Positions 59,721 to 64,000 of a DNA stretch of 64,000 bases are shown here, piece after piece (positions within the stretch are counted from its first letter, which is position 1; every line of letters begins with the position of its first letter). The position numbers were made by a program, and so were the translations under genes. The stretch covers positions 6,506,177-6,570,176 of the forward strand of contig NZ_CP022464.2 in assembly GCF_002234575.2 (NCBI RefSeq), in the 5' to 3' direction. The DNA comes from Enterocloster bolteae. GTDB taxonomy: Bacteria; Bacillota; Clostridia; Lachnospirales; Lachnospiraceae. The notes under the pieces are model-generated. The model saw only the letters and a program-made list of their open reading frames with translations, was not told the DNA's origin and made no database searches.

Positions 59721-60512
59721 TTATTCTTCTTCACCGGCAGCAGTCTCTGCTGATGCATCTGAACCTGTCTGAGATGCACTGTTTCCATTGGTGCGGCGGT
59801 TATTCCTATATCCGCCGGAACGGTCGGAACGCTCAAAACGTCCCCCTTTATTTCTGTCATAGCGTCCTTTACGGTCGCCGGACGCTGCCTCCTTCTTAAG
59901 GGCAATCACCACATGGCGGAAGGGCTCTTCCCCTTCGCTTCTGGTGGTAACATACTTATCATTCTGAAGAGCCGCATGAATGATTCTTCTCTCATAAGGA
60001 TTCATAGGTTCAAGGGATACCGGTCTCTTGGTTCTCTTAACCTTATAGGCAATGTTCTTAGCCAGGGTCTCCAGGGTTTCCTTCCTTCTCTCACGGTAAT
60101 TCTCAGTATCCAGCTTCACCCTGAGATATCCTTCTGTTCCCTTGTTCACAATCAGGCTCACCAGATACTGGAGAGAATCCAGGGTCTGCCCCCTCTTGCC
60201 AATGAGGATCCCCATGTCCTCGCCTTCCAGGTTTAAGGACAGCTCCTGCTCCTCCTGGTTATATGCAGCTGTAATATTCACCTGCATATTCATTGCCCCA
60301 AAAATCTGAGACAGGAAATCCATGGCCTTATCCTCAATGGACTCTTTTTTCTTAGCACGAATAATGGCAGGTTTTGCGCCGATACCAAGGAATCCTGTAC
60401 TTCCTTTATCAACTACTTCATATTCCAGTTTGTCGCTGGTGGTTTCAAGTTCGATTAACGCCTTTGTAACTGCTTCGTCCACTGTCTTGGCAGTAACTGT
60501 AATCATATCCAT
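59721..60512 (-). CDS. khpB: RNA-binding protein KhpB (Jag, SpoIIIJ-associated)
   Basis: 263 residues: Jag-N domain (about 1-55, ITVTAKTVDEAVTKALIELETTSDKLEYEVVDKGSTGFLGIGAKPAII), KH-II domain (about 75-150, with GILIGKRGQTLDSLQYLVSLIVNK), R3H domain (about 155-205, with PMNPYERRIIHAALQNDKYVTTRSEGEEPFRHVVI), and a low-complexity Arg/Gly/Asn-rich tail (RYDRNKGGRFERSDRSGGYR). The basic tail is longer than in many homologues and should add RNA affinity. Directly follows yidC with an 11-base gap; GGAGGG precedes the ATG. Confidence 0.93.
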   Translation of the reverse strand: MDMITVTAKTVDEAVTKALIELETTSDKLEYEVVDKGSTGFLGIGAKPAIIRAKKKESIEDKAMDFLSQIFGAMNMQVNITAAYNQEEQELSLNLEGEDMGILIGKRGQTLDSLQYLVSLIVNKGTEGYLRVKLDTENYRERRKETLETLAKNIAYKVKRTKRPVSLEPMNPYERRIIHAALQNDKYVTTRSEGEEPFRHVVIALKKEAASGDRKGRYDRNKGGRFERSDRSGGYRNNRRTNGNSASQTGSDASAETAAGEEE

Positions 60513-60523
60513 ACAAAACCCTC

Positions 60524-61840
60524 CTACTTTTTACCCTTCTCATGCTTCTCATTATACTTGGAAACCATGTTAGCCTTAGCCGCCAGACTTCCAGGCTTGG
60601 CATTATCATTATAGTACTTGGTAGACTCCTCAACAATAGACTTGGTCTTAGCGATCTTAGCCATCTGGGCCTGCTCTGCCTTTTCTTCCTTTGCCTCAAT
60701 CTTCTTGAGCATCTCGTCTACATTGCCCACTTTTGTAGGAGGAAGGCCTTTCTTTGCGCGCTTCTTGTTCGTCTTTTCAATGTTCTTCTGAACCAGGTCG
60801 TCAATGTCAACCTTATTAAGATAAGAATTGATTCCCACCTGCTGGATAATGGTAAATACACTCTGTGCAACCCAGTAAAGTCCGATACCGGATGCAAATG
60901 AGAAACAGAAGAATACGGACATTAAAGGCATGGTCACATTCATGCTCTTCATCATGTTTGCGCCCGGAGCATCTTCAGACTGCTGGGGCTGGTTGGCTGT
61001 CATCAGCTTGGTGCTGTACCACTGGCTTAAACCTGCTAACAGCGGAATGCACAGTGCTGCAAAGGCAGTCATCAGAGTGGTGTTGTCAACCTTATTAAAA
61101 TAGTTCATGATAACCTGCAGGGGTGTGTATGCAATATTCAGACCAAAGAAGTTCTGCATATTCTCAATGGCATCCACCACTCTCACGCCGGTTTCCGTAA
61201 CTGCCTGTCCCACGGAAGAAAAGGCATTGACCAGTGAATCCCACTGCTGTCCTGTCAGCTTATATAATAAATCAATGACTGTGTTTACATTGGTATAGTC
61301 AAATCTCTCACCCACCATCTTGTGGGCCTGTGCCAGGTCTGTAAATGCCTGGGATGCTTCATATCCGCTGGGAAGCTTGCTTACCACTGCTTCATAATAT
61401 ACCCTTACGGACTGTACATATGCAGGAATATTGTATATGACGCGGTACAACGCGAAAATAATAGGCATCTGGATCAGAAGAGGAAGACATCCGCCTGTCA
61501 TGGATGTGCCGTACTTCTCATAAACCGCCTTGATTTCAGTCTGCATCATCATGGCGTACTTCTGGTCGCTTTCCTTGCCCTTGTACTTCTTCTGAATGGC
61601 TGTAATTTCGGGCTGCATGACTGCCATGAGTTTTGATGATTTCTGCTGCTTAATGGTAAGAGGTATCATCAGCACCTTGGTTACCAGGGTAAATAAAATG
61701 ATACATAAACCGATATTTAATATTCCGAAGGTACTGGTAAAACGGAACAATAAGTCCATGATCCACCCCAGGATATCAGCTATCGGCCCCAGAATACCTC
61801 CTGTTTTTGTCAATAATACTGCGCCAGCTATACTGTTCAA
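60524..61840 (-). CDS. yidC: Membrane protein insertase YidC
   Basis: 438 residues with a TTG start 7 bases after AAGGAGG. YidC/Oxa1 core with five hydrophobic segments; NIGLCIILFTLVTKVLMIPLTIKQQKSSKLMAVMQPEITAIQKKYKGK marks the first cytoplasmic loop, and TGGCLPLLIQMPIIFALYRVIYNIPAYV the conserved middle. No lipobox is evident. A long basic C-terminal tail (about 360-438, rich in Lys and Glu) probably contacts the ribosome. The periplasmic part between helices 2 and 3 is larger than in Bacillus SpoIIIJ. In the standard rpmH-rnpA-yidD-yidC-khpB order. Confidence 0.94.
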   Translation of the reverse strand: MNSIAGAVLLTKTGGILGPIADILGWIMDLLFRFTSTFGILNIGLCIILFTLVTKVLMIPLTIKQQKSSKLMAVMQPEITAIQKKYKGKESDQKYAMMMQTEIKAVYEKYGTSMTGGCLPLLIQMPIIFALYRVIYNIPAYVQSVRVYYEAVVSKLPSGYEASQAFTDLAQAHKMVGERFDYTNVNTVIDLLYKLTGQQWDSLVNAFSSVGQAVTETGVRVVDAIENMQNFFGLNIAYTPLQVIMNYFNKVDNTTLMTAFAALCIPLLAGLSQWYSTKLMTANQPQQSEDAPGANMMKSMNVTMPLMSVFFCFSFASGIGLYWVAQSVFTIIQQVGINSYLNKVDIDDLVQKNIEKTNKKRAKKGLPPTKVGNVDEMLKKIEAKEEKAEQAQMAKIAKTKSIVEESTKYYNDNAKPGSLAAKANMVSKYNEKHEKGKK

Positions 61841-61858
61841 TACACTACCTCCTTCGAT

Positions 61859-62071
61859 CTACGGAACTGGATCATAACCGCCTTCTGCAAATGGGTGACA
61901 CCGGAGTATCCTCTTGCAGGCCAACCATGTACCCTTTAACGCACCATACTTTTTTAATGCTTCAATGGCGTATTGAGAGCATGTAGGTGTGTAAATACAG
62001 TGAGTTCTTACTTTAAGGGGCGACAGAAACTTCTGGTATCCCCTTACCAACAAAATCAGACATCTTGCCAT
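61859..62071 (-). CDS. yidD: Membrane protein insertion efficiency factor YidD
   Basis: 70 residues from MARCLILLVRGYQKFLSPLKVRTHCIYTPTCSQYAIEALKKYGALKGTWLACKRILRCHPFAEGGYDPVP, the complete YidD family including the CIYTPTCSQYA and RCHPF motifs; a GTG at 62077 is an alternative start. Small amphipathic membrane-associated protein that aids YidC. Lies 8-10 bases after the rnpA stop and 18 bases before yidC. Confidence 0.94.
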   Translation of the reverse strand: MARCLILLVRGYQKFLSPLKVRTHCIYTPTCSQYAIEALKKYGALKGTWLACKRILRCHPFAEGGYDPVP

Positions 62072-62078
62072 AATCACT

Positions 62079-62423
62079 TCACTTCGATTCTTTTAAAATG
62101 TGATGCAGTCCGCACAGGTGCAGGTAAGCACCCTCCAAATGTTTGTAATCCGATTGTCTGGCAGCGCCTCTGGCTACCAGGATGATGTTTAACCCAGTCT
62201 TTATTCTATTATTGTTTAAACGGAAAATCTCTCTTAAAAGCCTTGTTATATGATGGCGGACAACACTGTTGCCCACTTTTTTGCTCACAGATATGCCAAT
62301 GCGGTTTTCATCTTCCCCGGTTTTCATCACATACATCACCAGCAGTCTGTTCGCATAGGAAGTTCCATTCCTGTATATCACCTGGAACTCACTGTTCTTC
62401 TTAACGGAAGGAAATCGTTTCAT
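62079..62423 (-). CDS. rnpA: Ribonuclease P protein component
   Basis: 114 residues: basic protein subunit of RNase P. FPSVKKNSEFQVIYRNGTSYANRLLVMYV, then the RNA-binding motif VGNSVVRHHITRLLREIFRLN (RNR-like motif), match the family. AAGGAG precedes the ATG by 6 bases. Separated from rpmH by a hairpin with a U-rich tail that may attenuate read-through. Confidence 0.95.
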   Translation of the reverse strand: MKRFPSVKKNSEFQVIYRNGTSYANRLLVMYVMKTGEDENRIGISVSKKVGNSVVRHHITRLLREIFRLNNNRIKTGLNIILVARGAARQSDYKHLEGAYLHLCGLHHILKESK

Positions 62424-62479
62424 CCGAAACTCCTTACAATCAGGTTGTCAAAACACTCCCCTTTTTCCGGGAAGGTAAG

Positions 62480-62508
62480 AAAAGAAAAGGCCACATGATG
62501 CTGTGGCC
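62480..62508 (-). terminator. Partial terminator between rpmH and rnpA
   Basis: GGCCACA / TGTGGCC stem with a 6-base loop, followed on the - strand by TTTTCTTTTC. It probably lowers rnpA expression relative to the ribosomal protein. Confidence 0.7.
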
Positions 62509-62538
62509 CGTAGTTCTTTTGCTTTAAGCTTGAAACAA

Positions 62539-62673
62539 TTAAGCAGATAATTTTGCTCTACCTTTAGCTCTTCTGGCAGCAATAACTTTTCTACCGCCTG
62601 CAGTCTTCATTCTTGCTCTAAAGCCATGAACTTTCGCTCTCTGTCTCTTCTTGGGCTGAAATGTCATCTTCAT
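62539..62673 (-). CDS. rpmH: Ribosomal protein L34
   Basis: 44 residues, MKMTFQPKKRQRAKVHGF followed by the basic RARMKTAGGRKVIAARRAKGRAKLSA tail, the canonical bL34. AGGAGG lies 9 bases before the ATG. First gene of the rpmH-rnpA-yidD-yidC-khpB cluster, with a near-consensus promoter 78 bases upstream. Confidence 0.97.
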   Translation of the reverse strand: MKMTFQPKKRQRAKVHGFRARMKTAGGRKVIAARRAKGRAKLSA

Positions 62674-62750
62674 ATCCGGGCACCTCCTATCAAAATTATG
62701 TGGCAATGTGAAAACACACATTTAGACTAGTATAATTAAACATCTTCTCA

Positions 62751-62779
62751 ATTATATAGAAGAAATCCGCCTTCGTCAA
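62751..62779 (-). promoter_or_regulatory. rpmH promoter
   Basis: On the - strand TTGACG (62779-62774), 17-base spacer and TATAAT (62756-62751). A perfect 8-bp hairpin aaatccgc / gcggattt (62763-62787) overlaps the promoter. Confidence 0.75.
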
Positions 62780-62814
62780 GCGGATTTTCTCAAAAAATCA
62801 ACAAAAAACCGGCA

Positions 62815-62840
62815 AAAAAGGACAGTCCCAAAGACTGTCC
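62815..62840 (-). terminator. Terminator of the ECF substrate-binding gene
   Basis: ggacagtc / gactgtcc stem with a 5-base loop, then TTTTTT on the - strand. Confidence 0.85.
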
Positions 62841-62911
62841 CAACAAAATGTGTGCATTGCAAAACTACATTACTATATTTAGTATAAATCCGTTTTCCTT
62901 CCTATACGCTG

Positions 62912-63553
62912 CTATCCTCTGATGTCAGGTGTCAGCTTCAGCAGGATTCCGGCTACAGCCGTCACAATAATTCCGGCCACCAGGGCTTCCGGCACTCCCT
63001 GCATACCGATAATTCCCAATATTACTCCATATACCCATTTGGCTGTCCAGCTGGCAGCGGACGCATACTGATCCCCAAACAAAAAATAAATCAGGTTCAT
63101 AACCAGAAGGGTGTTGGTCAGGGATCCGGCCACGCCTGCCGCAAACAATGCGGTCCCCTGCTTATTCCTCCTGTTCTTAAGCGTTCTCATAAACAGACGG
63201 TATACATAATAGGCCACAACCCCAATCAGTATTCTTGGAACCAGGCAGATAACCAGGCTTCCCAGATTTCCGTGAAACTGTCCCATGGTAACAAAGGGTG
63301 AAAACACAAAGGACGTGGGATTTGGCATGAAGGTGTTCTTCCACAAACTGGTCAGACCGAATGTCAACCCCAGGAATGCCCCGTATTTCGGTCCCAGAAT
63401 AATGGCTCCGATAATCACAGGGATATGAACGGTGGTCGCATTCATGAATCCAAGCGGAATATACCCTAAGAATGGCACAAATGCCATGATTACGATAATG
63501 GCTGCAATGACTGCTGCCAATACCAGGTCACGGGTTTTGGATAAAGTATTCAT
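62912..63553 (-). CDS. ECF transporter S component (substrate-binding membrane subunit)
   Basis: 213 residues with about six hydrophobic helices. LAAVIAAIIVIMAFVPFLGYIPLGFMNATTVHIPVIIGAIILGPKYGAFLGLTFGLTSLWKN is the signature of the ECF S-component group (PF12822-like) often linked to pantothenate or related vitamins. It would join a shared EcfAA'T energising module encoded elsewhere. Ribosome site AGGAGG. It has its own promoter and terminator, and sits between rpmH and the origin, where dnaA is normally the direct neighbour of rpmH. Substrate uncertain. Confidence 0.85.
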   Translation of the reverse strand: MNTLSKTRDLVLAAVIAAIIVIMAFVPFLGYIPLGFMNATTVHIPVIIGAIILGPKYGAFLGLTFGLTSLWKNTFMPNPTSFVFSPFVTMGQFHGNLGSLVICLVPRILIGVVAYYVYRLFMRTLKNRRNKQGTALFAAGVAGSLTNTLLVMNLIYFLFGDQYASAASWTAKWVYGVILGIIGMQGVPEALVAGIIVTAVAGILLKLTPDIRG

Positions 63554-63608
63554 TTTTTCCTCCTGCTACTGTTCTTATGATAAAGATACAATGCAATGCT
63601 ACAACGTA

Positions 63609-63637
63609 ATTATAAGTAAAAATCACATCAGCGTCAA
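63609..63637 (-). promoter_or_regulatory. Promoter of the ECF S-component gene
   Basis: On the - strand TTGACG (63637-63632), 17-base spacer and TATAAT (63614-63609). No riboswitch-like fold is apparent in the 55-base leader. Confidence 0.7.
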
Positions 63638-63705
63638 TGTTTCAGGCTTATGTTTCCCTTTCTATGCAAGACTATTTTCACATGGGATCCCAGATTAACA
63701 TAACA

Positions 63706-63908
63706 TTATCCACAAAATGTGGATAAGTTGTGGATAAGTATGGGATAATGCCTGCTTTTTCCCCAGCCCGATCTAAAAAATCCAGAATTTATGAATATTT
63801 CCACCATGTGTAAAACTCCAGTTAACTTTTTCACGATTTTTGTGGACAAAAGATCTTTCCACACTGCTTACACAGGGCATCCACCCCCAATTCACAAAGT
63901 TATCCACA
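63706..63908. other. oriC: Origin of replication (oriC), DnaA-box region
   Basis: Perfect DnaA boxes TTATCCACA occur at 63706-63714 (+), 63718-63726 (-), 63729-63737 (-) and 63900-63908 (+); weaker ones such as TGTGGACAA at 63841-63849 lie between. The region is AT-rich and sits before dnaA, next to the rpmH cluster, with parAB and three parS sites nearby. The unwinding element may be the A/T-rich stretch at 63910-63960 or lie beyond the window, after dnaA. Confidence 0.9.
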
Positions 63909-63925
63909 ATATTTTACACTTGTCA

Positions 63926-63995
63926 TTGAAAAAATTTTTACTTTAGTATACAATAGATTTAGATTGGGCAATTCTGCAATACAGTTTTAGGAGAC
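63926..63995 (+). promoter_or_regulatory. dnaA promoter and ribosome site (gene lies beyond the window)
   Basis: TTGAAA (63926-63931), 17-base spacer and TACAAT (63949-63954) give a good sigma-A promoter, with a perfect DnaA box 17 bases upstream for autoregulation. The window ends with TTAGGAGACAAAAA, a ribosome site placing a start codon at about 64001. That the gene is dnaA is inferred from context. Confidence 0.8.
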
Positions 63996-64000
63996 AAAAA

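Overview
This window looks like a chromosomal segment of a spore-forming, anaerobic Lachnospiraceae bacterium of the Enterocloster / Clostridium clostridioforme type. Three things point there: roughly 50% GC with clostridial gene families, a cotJABC spore-coat operon, and a fermentative adhE with a Rex-like operator. The organism name is inferred from overall protein character; nothing in the sequence names it. The right end is the replication origin: DnaA boxes and a consensus promoter stop just before what must be dnaA on the + strand. Most genes lie on the - strand and are therefore transcribed away from oriC.

Layout, left to right. 1-7.7 kb: truncated isocitrate dehydrogenase, solitary trpB, O-acetylhomoserine sulfhydrylase, an AraC regulator, and an aspartate aminotransferase-glutamate dehydrogenase pair. 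7.8-15.3 kb (+ strand): LysR regulator, a pyruvate/PEP-binding protein lacking the phosphohistidine module, cotJABC, an NSS transporter and a MATE exporter. 15.4-22.2 kb: a seven-gene operon with a galactitol-type PTS (EIIA, EIIB, EIIC), a PRD regulator, a class II aldolase, a racemase-fold protein and a four-carbon-acid-sugar kinase. 22.5-24.5 kb: a GntR regulator and the DUF819 transporter it probably controls. 24.8-26.2 and 38.2-39.7 kb: two nearly identical ISL3-family insertion sequences, each with an 8-bp target duplication and each beside a terminator. 26.3-27.6 kb: NADP-type glutamate dehydrogenase.

28.2-34.4 kb is the most unusual part. It holds an RtcB RNA ligase, a 600-base structured non-coding region, an SPFH (slipin-like) protein, tRNA-Tyr and tRNA-Ser genes with atypical T-loops, and a 42-residue ORF, all on one strand. 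Two WYL regulators are transcribed divergently. Between rtcB and the SPFH gene lies a sequence that folds as a circularly permuted tRNA: T arm, closed acceptor hairpin, then D arm, held by an anticodon-like stem, with canonical tRNA spacing and tertiary-contact bases. That topology is the one I recall for bacterial YrlA-type Y RNAs, yet no Ro60 gene is visible here. I read the cluster as an RNA-repair island.

35-50 kb: adhE, metK under a SAM-I riboswitch, a secreted 5'-nucleotidase with a LysM-like insert, a transglutaminase-like protein, murA, a large anchored protein with a degenerate C39-like tail, and a proline-rich repeat protein. 50-64 kb is the conserved origin neighbourhood: DUF4446, parB, parA, three perfect parS sites, an alpha/beta hydrolase, nfo, a 33-bp repeat array, rsmG-mnmG-mnmE-khpB-yidC-yidD-rnpA-rpmH, an ECF substrate-binding protein and oriC.
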